From: Candidatus Phosphoribacter hodrii
GTDB lineage: Bacteria > Actinomycetota > Actinomycetes > Actinomycetales > Dermatophilaceae
Reading direction: 5' to 3'
NCBI GenBank assembly: GCA_016707175.1
Contig: JADJIB010000010.1
Span: 1-64,000, forward strand
Length of the DNA: 64,000 nt
Shown here: positions 34,300 to 43,615 of the stretch, one piece after another
Position numbering within the stretch: position 1 is the stretch's first letter
How the letters are laid out: the number at the start of each line of letters is the position of its first letter
Program-made: the position numbers and the translations under genes
Notes under the pieces: generated by a model
What the model was told of the DNA's origin: nothing
What the model saw: only the letters and a program-made list of their open reading frames with translations
The model's database searches: none

Positions 34300-35451
34300 A
34301 TGACCCCCCAGAGCACACCGGCGACGGACGACGACTCGCTCGTCCTCAGCGCCCTCTGGGGAGCCTTGCGCGTCTTCCGGGTGCTTGCCCTCGTGTATGC
34401 CCTGTGGAGCATCTGGGTCCGGCATGCCGAGATGGCTCGACTGGACCTCGCGCTCATGGTGATCGGCGTGCTTTCGGTGTGGACGGCATACATGTATGTC
34501 TCGCGCCGCCGCGACCTGCGCATCCACGTGATGGAAATGGTGCTCGCCTCGGCCGCCGTGATGTCGACGCGGTGGTTCGACACCCCGCTGTCGGCCACGA
34601 CCGGTGACACGACGATCCCGGGCGTCTGGCAGAACGTCCCCGTCGTGGCGATCGCCCTCATCCTCGGCTGGCGGGGCGGGTTGATCGCCTCCCTCGTCAT
34701 CACGGCCGTGATGATCGCGCAGGTGGGGCAGTTCGATTCCGAACCGTTGTCGAACGCCGGCCTCATCGTCATGCTCGGGACCTGCCTGGGTTTCGGCGCC
34801 GACGTGGCGCGCACCGAGCAGGCCGAACTGCGTCGCGCACTGGCCCGACAGGCCGAGGTCGCCGAACGGGATCGGTTGGCCCGCGTCGTCCACGATGGGG
34901 TGTTGCAGGCGTTGGCGTTCATCCATCGTCGTGGCCGGGACATCGGTGGCGAGAGCGCCCGCTTGGGGATGATCGCTGCCGAGCAGGAACTTCGGCTGCG
35001 GGCGCTGGTCATCGGGATGCCGTTGCCCGAGTTGGAGGTCGCCATCGCGGGGCCGGTCGACCTGCGCCGCGCCCTGGATGCCGCGGTCACCGAGTCCGCC
35101 ACGCTCGTCGCCAGCGCCGAGCCGGTCGAGCTGGACTCCGCCAAGGCCCAGGAAGTCGTCGCCGCCGTCGAGGCCGCCTTGGACAACGTCCGCAAACATG
35201 CCGGCCCCCAAGCACAGGCGTGGGTGGTCGTCGACGATCTCGGAGCTGACGTCGTCGTCACGGTGCGCGACGACGGCCCGGGGGTCTCCCAGGACCGGAT
35301 CGCCGAGGCGGCCCAGAGCGGGCGACTGGGCGTGTCGTCCTCAATCAAGGGGCGGATCGAGGACCTCGGCGGACGAGCCCGTTACCTGACCAGCCCGGGC
35401 GGCGGCACCATGGTCGAGATGTGGATTCCCAAGGGGAGGGCGGCCACCTGA
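34300..35451 (+). CDS. MacS-type sensor histidine kinase
   Basis: A 383-residue membrane kinase with five or so hydrophobic segments (residues 18-165), a HisKA_3-type phosphoacceptor region RDRLARVVHDGVLQALA (H198), and an HATPase_c domain with VEAALDNVRKHA (N box) and VRDDGPG (G1 box). The DUF5931 plus HATPase layout is that of actinobacterial MacS. Signal unknown. TAGTTT (34288-34293) is 6 bases before the ATG: leaderless. Stop and MacR start overlap (TGATG). Confidence 0.9.
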   Translation: MTPQSTPATDDDSLVLSALWGALRVFRVLALVYALWSIWVRHAEMARLDLALMVIGVLSVWTAYMYVSRRRDLRIHVMEMVLASAAVMSTRWFDTPLSATTGDTTIPGVWQNVPVVAIALILGWRGGLIASLVITAVMIAQVGQFDSEPLSNAGLIVMLGTCLGFGADVARTEQAELRRALARQAEVAERDRLARVVHDGVLQALAFIHRRGRDIGGESARLGMIAAEQELRLRALVIGMPLPELEVAIAGPVDLRRALDAAVTESATLVASAEPVELDSAKAQEVVAAVEAALDNVRKHAGPQAQAWVVVDDLGADVVVTVRDDGPGVSQDRIAEAAQSGRLGVSSSIKGRIEDLGGRARYLTSPGGGTMVEMWIPKGRAAT

Positions 35452-36203
35452 TGAAGGGACAAGCGAACAACCCGAGGCAGCCGGGCCCGGACGGGGTCGA
35501 CCCGCTCGCCGGCGCCGACGGCGATCTGGGCAGCGGCCTCGCCGATCGGCCGTTGCGCGTGGTCGTCGCCGACGATCACCCGATGTGGCGTGATGCGGTG
35601 GCGCGTGACCTCGTCGATGCCGGCTTCAGCGTGGTGGGCACGGCGGCCGACGGACCGTCAGCCGTCTCTCGGACCCTGGCGACGGCACCAGATGTGCTGG
35701 TCCTGGACCTCAACATGCCCGGCATGCGAGGGTCGGCCGTCTGCGCCGAGTTAGCCGCCGCTGGGTCGCCCGCCCGGATCCTCGTGCTGTCGGTGAGCGG
35801 CGAGCCCGAGGACGTGCTCTCGACGATCAAGGCGGGCGCGACCGGTTATCTCGTCAAATCAGCCAGCCGGGAGGAGTTCCTCGAAGCCGTGCGCCGCACC
35901 GCCGAAGGTCGCGCCGTCTTCACGGCGGGGCTGGCCGGGCTGGTGCTTGGCGAGTTCCGTCGCCTCGGACAGCAACCTCCGCCCGCCGAGGGCGACGTGC
36001 CAGCGGCTCCCGAGTTGACCGAACGCGAGACCGAGGTGCTGCGCCTGGTGGCGACCGGGTTGTCCTACAAGCAGATCGCAGCTCAGTTGTTCATCTCGCA
36101 TCGCACGGTGCAGAACCACGTCCAGAACACCCTGGCCAAGCTGCAGATGCACAACCGGGTCGAACTGGTCCGCTACGCGATCGAGCGCGGCCTGCACGAG
36201 TGA
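35451..36203 (+). CDS. NarL/FixJ-type response regulator (MacR-like)
   Basis: A 250-residue regulator. An unusual 34-residue Gly/Pro/Asp N-terminal segment precedes the receiver domain: VVVADDHPMWRD (acidic pair), phospho-Asp D86 in VLVLDLNMPG and the conserved Lys in GYLVKSAS. The LuxR-type helix-turn-helix is at about 185-245 (LTERETEVLRLVATGLSYKQ). It is translationally coupled to the histidine kinase, its cognate partner. Target genes are not evident in the window. Confidence 0.93.
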   Translation: MKGQANNPRQPGPDGVDPLAGADGDLGSGLADRPLRVVVADDHPMWRDAVARDLVDAGFSVVGTAADGPSAVSRTLATAPDVLVLDLNMPGMRGSAVCAELAAAGSPARILVLSVSGEPEDVLSTIKAGATGYLVKSASREEFLEAVRRTAEGRAVFTAGLAGLVLGEFRRLGQQPPPAEGDVPAAPELTERETEVLRLVATGLSYKQIAAQLFISHRTVQNHVQNTLAKLQMHNRVELVRYAIERGLHE

Positions 36204-36285
36204 TCGCTGCCGACGCGCACGCCGACACACGCGGGCGGTCGGTCGAGCAGGCGGTCGGACCGATGCGGCCCGACCGCTCACCAGA

Positions 36286-36783
36286 TCAGGACAGCGCGTT
36301 GATCGCTGCGTCGTAGTCGGGCTCTTGGGCGATCTCGGGAACGACCTGCGTGTGCAGGACCGTCCCGTCGGTGTCGAGAACGACGATCGAACGGGCGAAC
36401 AGCCCACGCAGGCCGCCGTCGACCATCCGCACGCCGTAGTCGTCGCCGAACGTGCTGCGGAAGGCCGATGCGGACGTGACGTTCTCGATGCCCTCAGCGC
36501 CGCAGAACCGGCTCAGAGCGAACGGTAGGTCGAGTGACACGTTGACCACCGTCGTGTTGTCCAGTGATCCAGCGAGCTCGTTGAAGCGGCGCACGCTCGC
36601 GGCGCACACCCCCGTGTCGACGCTCGGGAAGATGTTGAGAACCACCCGCGAGCCCACCAGGCCCTCGGAGGAGACGTCGGCCAGCGAGGTGCTGGTCAGC
36701 GTGAACTCGGGAGCGTGGTCGCCGACATCGGGCAGTTCGCCGGAAGTGGAGACGGGGGTGCCGCGCAGGGCCGTGGTTGCCAT
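36286..36783 (-). CDS. tpx: thiol peroxidase
   Basis: A 165-residue Tpx-type peroxiredoxin that reduces peroxides, using thioredoxin. The peroxidatic Cys is C60 in PSVDTGVC and the resolving Cys C94 in SRFCGAEGI, both at the standard positions. Length matches E. coli Tpx. TAGGAA is 6 bases before the ATG (36783), with an octamer copy just upstream. No regulator gene is adjacent. Confidence 0.95.
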   Translation of the reverse strand: MATTALRGTPVSTSGELPDVGDHAPEFTLTSTSLADVSSEGLVGSRVVLNIFPSVDTGVCAASVRRFNELAGSLDNTTVVNVSLDLPFALSRFCGAEGIENVTSASAFRSTFGDDYGVRMVDGGLRGLFARSIVVLDTDGTVLHTQVVPEIAQEPDYDAAINALS

Positions 36784-36826
36784 GACACGTTCCTATCACG
36801 GGTATGCCGTTCGGCGCGCCTGGTCC

Positions 36827-37654
36827 TCAGCCCCCGGTCGCTGCCCGCAACTGGGCGAGCACGCGCGCGTCGATGCCGTCAGGGGTCAGGCGCATCTCGT
36901 AGTTCTCGACCCCGGCCCATTCCCCGAGGGCGGCGTCCAATTCGCCGCGATACCCCAACTTCCCCAGCCGCTCGCGCACCTCGTCCGCCAACGGTCCCTG
37001 CAGGGGTTGGACATCCTCGGGGGACCCGAAATACAGGTCGTTGAGCTCGACGAGCCTGGCCAACTCCGAAGCCGCGTCGTCGTGCTCGTCGACCCGCAGG
37101 TCCACCACGATCCCACTGCCGTCGTATCCCGCCGATTCGTCCACCACATAGAGCGCGGCGCTCTGGCGCCCACGTCGATCGCCACCCGCCGCGTCACCGG
37201 CGAGGAGGGCGGCCAGGAGGCGACGCGACAACGGCAGGTTGGTGCTTGCGAGCCAGGCCTGCTCCATCGCCTGGACGACCTGCGGGCCGACGAGGATGTT
37301 GCCTTGCACGGCATACCAGCCGTCGGTGTCGTTCCCGCCGGTCGCTCCGCCGGCCCAGTCCGAGCAGTCGGCGCCGGTGAACGTCGCTGCGCCGCCGTCC
37401 CCGACGACGCCGACCTGACGGGTCTCGCGCAGGGGGTCGGCGTCGGTGATCCGGGCGACGACGTCGCTCGCGCTCGCTCCAGCGCGCAAGAGCGCCAGCG
37501 AATCGGCCTTGTAGGACACCTTGGCGAAGGACTGGGTCGCCACGGCGCCGATTCCGGGGACCGCGGCGGGAACTACGGACCCCACCGCGAGGAACTTGCT
37601 CGCCACCGCCACTCCGTATGCCGTGCCCCCGCCGGCCACGATCGAGAATGTCAT
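36827..37654 (-). CDS. DUF1028 protein (Ntn-hydrolase-like)
   Basis: A 275-residue protein starting MTFSIVAGGGTAYGVAVAS, with VGSVVPAAVPGIGAVATQ, GWYAVQGNILVG and the C-terminal peptidoglycan-binding-like region. It matches DUF1028, predicted Ntn-hydrolase-fold enzymes of unknown substrate that may act on peptides or cell wall fragments. ATG 37654 is exactly 7 bases from TAGGTT on the - strand: leaderless. It is divergent from aroG, with 148 bases between the starts. Confidence 0.85.
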   Translation of the reverse strand: MTFSIVAGGGTAYGVAVASKFLAVGSVVPAAVPGIGAVATQSFAKVSYKADSLALLRAGASASDVVARITDADPLRETRQVGVVGDGGAATFTGADCSDWAGGATGGNDTDGWYAVQGNILVGPQVVQAMEQAWLASTNLPLSRRLLAALLAGDAAGGDRRGRQSAALYVVDESAGYDGSGIVVDLRVDEHDDAASELARLVELNDLYFGSPEDVQPLQGPLADEVRERLGKLGYRGELDAALGEWAGVENYEMRLTPDGIDARVLAQLRAATGG

Positions 37655-37777
37655 GACGCCAAACCTAGACCTGAGCAGCGCCCTGCAAGGGAAGTGCCTG
37701 AGCGGAAAACCCGGCCCGAAATCCTGCCTGTCGTCAGGCACAGGATGATCGATATCCGGACCGTGCGCATCCCACGG

Positions 37778-37804
37778 ACTGGGACGCAACTACGCTGTCC
37801 CAGT
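37778..37804 (+). promoter_or_regulatory. aroG leaderless promoter inside a dyad
   Basis: ACTGGGAC (37778-37785) and GTCCCAGT (37797-37804) are a perfect 8-base inverted repeat, 11 bases apart, bracketing the -10 box TACGCT (37791-37796) and reaching over the GTG start. A regulator bound there would cover the start of transcription and translation. Evidence is sequence symmetry and position only. Confidence 0.6.
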
Positions 37805-39167
37805 GAGCACGAACCCCAACGACGACTTGCACGGGCAGCTCGCGGCAGCCGCGGCAGAACGCACCGCCGGACAACAACCCACCTGGCCTGACCAGGGGGC
37901 TTTGGCGGTCGCGGTCGCCGAACTCGCGCAATACCCGCCCCTGGTGTTTGCGGGGGAGTGCGACGTCATGCGCGAGCGGATGGCGGCGACCGCCCGCGGC
38001 GAGGCGTTCGTCCTCATGGGCGGCGACTGTGCTGAGACGTTCGCGGGGGCGACGGCCAACAACATCCGCGACCGGATCAAGACGGTGCTGCAGATGGCCG
38101 CCGTGCTCACCTACGGCGCCTCGGTGCCGGTGGTCAAGGTCGGCCGGATGGCCGGTCAGTACGCCAAGCCGCGCAGCGCCGACACCGAGACCCGGGCCGG
38201 GCAGACCATGCCGGCCTACCGCGGCGACATGGTCAACGACTTCGCGTTCGACCCGGTGGCCCGGATCCCCGACCCGCAACGGTTGGTCACGGCATACCAC
38301 CGCGCCTCAGCGACCCTCAACCTCGTCCGGGCTTTCACCACAGGCGGTTTCGCCGATCTGAGGCGCGTCCATGACTGGAACACGGGCTTCGTCGAGAACG
38401 CCGCCAACGCCCGTTACGAGCGGCTGGCCCACGACATCGGCAAGGCGATGAAGTTCATGTCCGCCTGTGGCGCCGACTTCGACGCGATGCGCACGACCGA
38501 GTTCTTCGCCGCCCACGAAGCGCTGCTGCTGGACTACGAGCGCCCCCTGACGCGGATCGACTCGCGCACGGGGCAGGCCTACGACACCTCGGCCCACTTC
38601 ATCTGGCTCGGCGAGCGCACCCGGGAGCTCGAGGGTGCCCACGTCGACTTCCTCGCCAGGGTCCGCAACCCCATCGGCGTCAAGCTGTCGGCCAAGGCCG
38701 ACCCGGACGACGTGCTGCGGCTCATCGACCGGCTCGACCCGCAGCGGGAGCCGGGCCGGCTGAGCCTCATCACCCGGATGGGCGCCAGCCGCGTCACCGA
38801 GGCCCTGCCCGCCCTCATCGAGCGGGTCCACGGGTCCGGCGCAACCGTCACCTGGATCTGCGACCCGATGCACGGCAACACCTTCGAGTCCCAGGGCGGC
38901 TACAAGACCCGTAACTTCGACGACATCGTCGAAGAGGTGCGCGGCTTCTTCGCGGTCCACAAGGAGTTGGGCACGGTGCCGGGCGGCTTGCACGTCGAGC
39001 TCACCGGCAACGACGTCACCGAGTGCATCGGCGGCTCCACGAAGATCCTTGACGCCGACCTGGAGAAGCGTTACGAGACGGTCTGCGACCCACGCCTCAA
39101 CCACCGCCAGAGCCTGGAGTTGGCCTTCCTCGCCGCCGAGATGCTGTCTGGGGACGTACCGTCCTGA
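37803..39167 (+). CDS. aroG: class II 3-deoxy-D-arabino-heptulosonate-7-phosphate synthase
   Basis: The first enzyme of the shikimate pathway, 454 residues, of the plant/mycobacterial class II type (Rv2178c). Landmarks: PPLVFAGECDVMRERM, LMGGDCAETFA, VKVGRMAGQYAKPRS, WICDPMHGNTF and HVELTGNDVTEC, including the metal-binding Cys (GGDC) and His (DPMHGN). GTG 37803 is 6 bases from TACGCT, so the message starts at the initiation codon. It feeds aromatic amino acids; trpD lies 12 kb away. Confidence 0.96.
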   Translation: MSTNPNDDLHGQLAAAAAERTAGQQPTWPDQGALAVAVAELAQYPPLVFAGECDVMRERMAATARGEAFVLMGGDCAETFAGATANNIRDRIKTVLQMAAVLTYGASVPVVKVGRMAGQYAKPRSADTETRAGQTMPAYRGDMVNDFAFDPVARIPDPQRLVTAYHRASATLNLVRAFTTGGFADLRRVHDWNTGFVENAANARYERLAHDIGKAMKFMSACGADFDAMRTTEFFAAHEALLLDYERPLTRIDSRTGQAYDTSAHFIWLGERTRELEGAHVDFLARVRNPIGVKLSAKADPDDVLRLIDRLDPQREPGRLSLITRMGASRVTEALPALIERVHGSGATVTWICDPMHGNTFESQGGYKTRNFDDIVEEVRGFFAVHKELGTVPGGLHVELTGNDVTECIGGSTKILDADLEKRYETVCDPRLNHRQSLELAFLAAEMLSGDVPS

Positions 39168-39209
39168 GCCGCGCGGCATACCGTCGATGATCTGAAGGAG
39201 ATCAGTCCT

Positions 39210-40265
39210 GTGACTCTGTGGCGCGCCGACCTGTTGTCCGACACGGTCACTCGACCCACGCCGGCGATGCGTCAGGCGATGGCCCGCGCGGAGGTCGGTG
39301 ATGACGTATTCGGCGAAGACCCGACCGTCCAGGCCCTGCAGGAGCGCGTCGCCGGGTTGCTGGGCCACGAAGCCGCGCTGTTCACACCGTCCGGCTCGAT
39401 GGCCAACCAGTTGGGGCTGCGACTACACGTGCGGCCTGGTGAGGAACTGCTCTGCGACAGCCTCGCCCATGTTGTCCGGGCCGAGCTCGGCGCCGCGGCG
39501 GCTTTCTCGGGCATCACCTCGCGCACCTGGACGGCACCTCGGGGTCTGCTCGACCCGCCCGACCCGATCGCCTTGCTGCAGACGGGCGTCGGGCCCTACC
39601 AGGTGTGCACGTCGCTCGTTGTCGTCGAGAACACCCACAACTTCGGCGGAGGCACCGTCCAACCGCTGTGGGCGATCCGTCAGGTCCGAGCGGCCACCCG
39701 CCCGCGCGGCGTCGCCATGCACCTGGACGGGGCGCGACTGTGGAACGCGCACGTCGCGTCGGGTGTCGCGCTCGCGGAGTATGCCGCGCACTTCGACACC
39801 GTCTCGGTCTGCCTCTCCAAGGGGTTGGGGGCGCCGGTGGGGTCACTCCTCGTCGGCTCGGCCGACGCGATCGCCGAGGCCCGCATCTGGCGCAAGCGCT
39901 TTGGCGGCGGGATGCGCCAGGTCGGCATCTTGGCCGCGGCCGGCCTTTATGCGCTCGACCACCACGTCGAGCGGTTGGCCGACGATCACGCCCGCGCCCA
40001 GCGAGCGGCACGCGCCTTCGCCGATGCCGCTCCGGGGTGTGTCGACCCCGAGACGGTCGAGACCAACATCGTCGTGCTCACCACGACCGACACCGGATGG
40101 TCGCCGGCAGAGCTCGTCGCCGCTGTTGCCGCGAAGGGTGTCCGCGGGTATGCCGCGGGGCCAGAGGCGTTGCGCCTCGCGTGGCACCTCGACGTCGACG
40201 ATGCGGCCACGGACTACGCGATCGATGTCGTCACCACTCTGCTGAGGGCTCGGCCGACGCCCTGA
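39210..40265 (+). CDS. low-specificity threonine aldolase
   Basis: A 351-residue PLP enzyme that cleaves threonine or allo-threonine to glycine and acetaldehyde. Motifs: LLSDTVTRPTPAMRQAMA, DDVFGEDPTVQALQ, the VVVENTHNFGGGT segment, HLDGARLWNA, and the PLP lysine in SVCLSKGLGAPVGS. The start is GTG 39210 behind AAGGAG. It follows aroG by 42 bases and may be read from the same transcript. Confidence 0.92.
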   Translation: MTLWRADLLSDTVTRPTPAMRQAMARAEVGDDVFGEDPTVQALQERVAGLLGHEAALFTPSGSMANQLGLRLHVRPGEELLCDSLAHVVRAELGAAAAFSGITSRTWTAPRGLLDPPDPIALLQTGVGPYQVCTSLVVVENTHNFGGGTVQPLWAIRQVRAATRPRGVAMHLDGARLWNAHVASGVALAEYAAHFDTVSVCLSKGLGAPVGSLLVGSADAIAEARIWRKRFGGGMRQVGILAAAGLYALDHHVERLADDHARAQRAARAFADAAPGCVDPETVETNIVVLTTTDTGWSPAELVAAVAAKGVRGYAAGPEALRLAWHLDVDDAATDYAIDVVTTLLRARPTP

Positions 40266-40303
40266 TCGAGCGTCACCAGCAATGGGCCGCAGCCTGGCCC
40301 CCG

Positions 40304-40399
40304 GCCCGAATCCCTCACACTCGCCGGGGGTTTCGCGACCAGCAGACCAGGATGCGCCCGAATCCCTCACACTCGCCGGGGGGGCTTCGCGACCAGCAG
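40304..40399. repeat. imperfect direct repeat between threonine aldolase and EamA genes
   Basis: A unit of about 42-44 bases occurs twice (40304-40345 and 40356-40399): GCCCGAATCCCTCACACTCG, then a G run and TTCGCGACCAGCAG. The copies differ by two extra G and one base in the middle. The 284-base gap (40266-40549) otherwise shows nothing recognisable. Two copies with this spacing are too few for a CRISPR array; they may belong to a family of intergenic elements. Confidence 0.85.
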
Positions 40400-40549
40400 G
40401 GCGGTTCGTCGTTTTGTCGCCGTGTGACGAGAGCTTCGTGATGAGGTGGTGAACCCAGGCGTCCTCGTCGTCGTCTCGCGTGACGGTGTGTGGGCCCGGG
40501 CGGGCTCGCAGAAAGTTTGGTGTGATCGAACCATCCTCGGCGGGCGTCA

Positions 40550-41458
40550 TCACACCTCGTGGTGCAGGGCTTCGGCCGGGCGGTTGGGGGCATCAGGGCG
40601 GCGCCCGATGAGCTCGACGGTGTACATCGCGGTCAGCACGAGCGCGCCACCGACGAGCATCCGCCAGGTGAGCACCTCGCCGCCGAACGCGACGGCGAAC
40701 CCGGCCGCAAACACCGGCTCCAGGGTCATGACGATCGCCGCCCGGGTGGCCGACATGTGCGCCTGCCCCCACGTCTGGGCCCACAGTGCCAGCACCCCAG
40801 CGGCCGTCGCCATATAGACGACGGACCCCCATTGACCGACGCCGCTCGGCCAGACCATGCCGTCGGGGACAGCCGCCACGACACAGATCACCGCGATGGC
40901 GATCATCTGCACGGCCGACATCCCGGTGGCTCGGTCGGGGGTCGACAGGCGACCGAGCCCGACGATGTGCAGGGCGTAGAGCGCCGCAGCCCCAAGAGTC
41001 AGCCCTTCCCCGAGACCGACCGAGAACCCGTTGAGCGACAACAGGGCCAGGCCCGCGGTGGCGAGGAGCACGGCATACCAGGTGCTGGCGGGGACGCGCT
41101 CACGCAGGAGCAGCGCGGTGAAGACGGGTGTGAGCACGACATAGGTGCCGGTGACGAACCCCGACACCGAGGCGTCGGTGTGGGCCAGCCCGATCGTTTG
41201 GAGGATCTGGGCGAAGCCATACAGCGACCCCAGCGCGGCCGAGACCAGCCAGTCGCGTCGAGAAAGCCCGCGCAGTTGGCGCCAGAAGATGACGACCATG
41301 AGCACCGCGGCGAGGGTGAATCGCACCGCGAGGAAGTCGGCCGGCGGCACCGTCTGCACGAGGTCGCGGATGAGGAAGAACGTCGATCCCCACACCGCGG
41401 TGAGCGTCACCAGCAGGATCGTCGCGACGGTCCGGGCGCGGGCAGGGGACATGGCCAT
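40550..41458 (-). CDS. EamA/DMT-family membrane exporter
   Basis: A 302-residue protein with ten hydrophobic segments arranged as two EamA repeats; the first opens with LLVTLTAVWGSTFFLIRDLV, the second near GEGLTLGAAALYALHIVGLG. Members export amino acids, nucleosides or drugs; no substrate can be inferred. Its ATG lies 16 bases after the kinase gene stop on the same strand, so it may be the second gene of that operon. Confidence 0.85.
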   Translation of the reverse strand: MAMSPARARTVATILLVTLTAVWGSTFFLIRDLVQTVPPADFLAVRFTLAAVLMVVIFWRQLRGLSRRDWLVSAALGSLYGFAQILQTIGLAHTDASVSGFVTGTYVVLTPVFTALLLRERVPASTWYAVLLATAGLALLSLNGFSVGLGEGLTLGAAALYALHIVGLGRLSTPDRATGMSAVQMIAIAVICVVAAVPDGMVWPSGVGQWGSVVYMATAAGVLALWAQTWGQAHMSATRAAIVMTLEPVFAAGFAVAFGGEVLTWRMLVGGALVLTAMYTVELIGRRPDAPNRPAEALHHEV

Positions 41459-41474
41459 GAGGTATGCCGCGCTG

Positions 41475-43481
41475 TCAGATAACGGTCAACGTGATGACCG
41501 TGCCGCGTCGCACCATGGTGCCGGCGGCCGGGTCCTGGAAGCGAACAGTCTTGAGCACCCCGCCGAAGATTTGGGAGACCTTCACCTCCAGGCCGAGATC
41601 CTTGAGGATCTTGGTGGCGTCATTGACCTTCTTGAGGGTGACGTCGGGCACCTGGACGAGCACCGGGCCCTTGGACGGGATGATCGTCACCGCGTCGCCC
41701 TTGAAGAGCGTGCCCGTGGCCGGGGTCTGCGAGACGACGGCCCCGGACGCGACCGTCTCGCTGTTGACCGGGTCGCCTCGGACCACCTTGAGGCCGAGCG
41801 CCTCGAGTGCCTTCTGTGCCTCGTCAGCCGTCTTGTTGACGACGTTGGGCACGGGGATCGGCGCTCGACCCTTGCTGATGACGACGTTGACGGGGGTGTC
41901 TCGCTTGGCCAGTGTGTCGGGAGGCGGGTCCTGACTGATGACCACGTCCTTGGCCACGGTCTCGCTGAAGTCTTCGGTGACCGTCCCGAGGGCGAGGGAG
42001 CGTTCCTTGAGCAGCCGCTCGACGTCGCCGCGAGCAACGGCGGTGAGGGTGGGCACGGCATACCGCTCCTGGCCCTTGGAGACCACGAGGGCGACGGTGG
42101 AGCGCTTGGACACCTCGGCTCCGGGCTTCGGGTCGGCGGAGATGACCTGGCCCTTGGGCTCGGTTTCGCTGAAGGCCTCGGTCGTTGCTGAGCGCAGGTC
42201 GACCCTCGCGAGCGCCTTCTCGGCATCGGCGAGCGAGAGATGGACCAGGGTCGGCACGATCCGCAGCGAGCCGGGGCCGGTGCCGTCGAACCACCACCAG
42301 CCACCGACACCGCCGCCGACGAGCAGCAGGAGGGTCAACAGCCAGGGCCAGATCCGCCGCCGTCGCTTCTGCTTGACCGGCTCGCCGGCCGGTGCTGACA
42401 CCTCGCCCGTGCCGTCGCCGCCCTCGTCGAGCTCGATCGTCCTCAGTCGTTGGGTGGCGCCGAGTTCGACCGCCGCGAAACGCTCGGTGGGGCTCGGATC
42501 GCCTTCTGCGCCAACGAGGTCAGCGTCCAGTGTCTTTGTCGGGCTGGCGGTGCGAGCGACCGGTTGGGTCCCCGGCGCCATCCCGGCGAGGAAGACCGGC
42601 GCCGCGTCGAACTCGTCGTCGGACAGTTGTCGGATCGCGTCGCGGAGCACCTGGATGAGGTCTCCGGCGGTGTCGGGCCGGTCGTCCGGGGAGCGTGCGG
42701 TCGCCCTGGCGATGACCTGGTCGAGTTCCAACGGCACGGTGCTCACCCGGTCGGAGGCCAGCGGCACCTCGCCGTGGACGTGTTGGTACATCACATGGGC
42801 GGGGTTCTCGCCCTGGAAGGCCCGCTGCCCGGTGAGCAGTTCGTAGAGCATGAGGCCCGCGGCATACACATCGCTGCGGGCGTCGGCGCGATCTCCATCG
42901 ACCTGTTCGGGCGCGAGGTAGGAGACGGTGCCCATGAGGATGCCGGTCGTGCTGGTGCGCGTGCTGGACGTGACCGCGCGCGCTAGCCCGAAGTCGGTGA
43001 CCTTGATGGTGCCGTCGTCGCGCACCAGGACGTTCTCGGGCTTGACGTCGCGATGGACCAGGTCGGCGCGGTGCGCTTCATCGAGGGCGGCGAGAACGGC
43101 CGTGATGATGTGTGTGGCCTGCCGGACCGACATGGCACCGCCATCGACGAGCTTTTCCCGCAGGGTCCGGCCGTCGACGTACTCCATGACGAGGTAGAGC
43201 TCCTCGCCAGGGACCCCGGACGACTCGTGGAAGTCGTGGACCGCGACGATGTTGGGATGGGACAGGCCCGCGGCCAGCCGAGCCTCGCGTTGGAAGCGTC
43301 CGACGAACCCCTCATCGCGTGCCAGGTCGGCGCGCAGCACCTTGACCGCGACCCGCCGCCCGAGCCGTTCGTCGATGGCCAGGTAGACGGTGGCCATACC
43401 CCCGTCGGCGATCCGCGAGAGCAGCCGGTAGCGCCCGCCGAGCACACGCTCGTCGGCGTGCAGGCCCGGCCCAGACGTCAC
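41475..43481 (-). CDS. PASTA-domain Ser/Thr protein kinase (PknL-like locus)
   Basis: A 668-residue receptor kinase: kinase domain 17-285 with GGMATVYLA, VAVKVL (K47), HRDVKPEN (D145) and DFG (D163); an activation loop with TSSTRTSTTG; a membrane helix at about 377-397; then four PASTA repeats (about 405-668) outside the cell. PASTA repeats bind muropeptides and link kinase activity to wall synthesis. M. tuberculosis PknL holds this place but lacks PASTA repeats, as I recall. GTG 43481 is 6 bases from TAAACT: leaderless. Confidence 0.93.
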   Translation of the reverse strand: MTSGPGLHADERVLGGRYRLLSRIADGGMATVYLAIDERLGRRVAVKVLRADLARDEGFVGRFQREARLAAGLSHPNIVAVHDFHESSGVPGEELYLVMEYVDGRTLREKLVDGGAMSVRQATHIITAVLAALDEAHRADLVHRDVKPENVLVRDDGTIKVTDFGLARAVTSSTRTSTTGILMGTVSYLAPEQVDGDRADARSDVYAAGLMLYELLTGQRAFQGENPAHVMYQHVHGEVPLASDRVSTVPLELDQVIARATARSPDDRPDTAGDLIQVLRDAIRQLSDDEFDAAPVFLAGMAPGTQPVARTASPTKTLDADLVGAEGDPSPTERFAAVELGATQRLRTIELDEGGDGTGEVSAPAGEPVKQKRRRRIWPWLLTLLLLVGGGVGGWWWFDGTGPGSLRIVPTLVHLSLADAEKALARVDLRSATTEAFSETEPKGQVISADPKPGAEVSKRSTVALVVSKGQERYAVPTLTAVARGDVERLLKERSLALGTVTEDFSETVAKDVVISQDPPPDTLAKRDTPVNVVISKGRAPIPVPNVVNKTADEAQKALEALGLKVVRGDPVNSETVASGAVVSQTPATGTLFKGDAVTIIPSKGPVLVQVPDVTLKKVNDATKILKDLGLEVKVSQIFGGVLKTVRFQDPAAGTMVRRGTVITLTVI

Positions 43482-43615
43482 GGGTGGAGTTTACGTGGGG
43501 TATGCCGTGCGCCCCGGCAGGCGCGCACTGTGACGGGAGTGCCGGATGTGACTCCCGAGGCGATCGTGCGCCGTGACGGTGGTCGGAGCGCGGCCGCTTC
43601 TGGCAGGCTGGGGGC

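Noticed and set aside
40304..40399. CRISPR array
   Set aside because: Only two repeats with a spacer of about 10 bases and no cas genes nearby.
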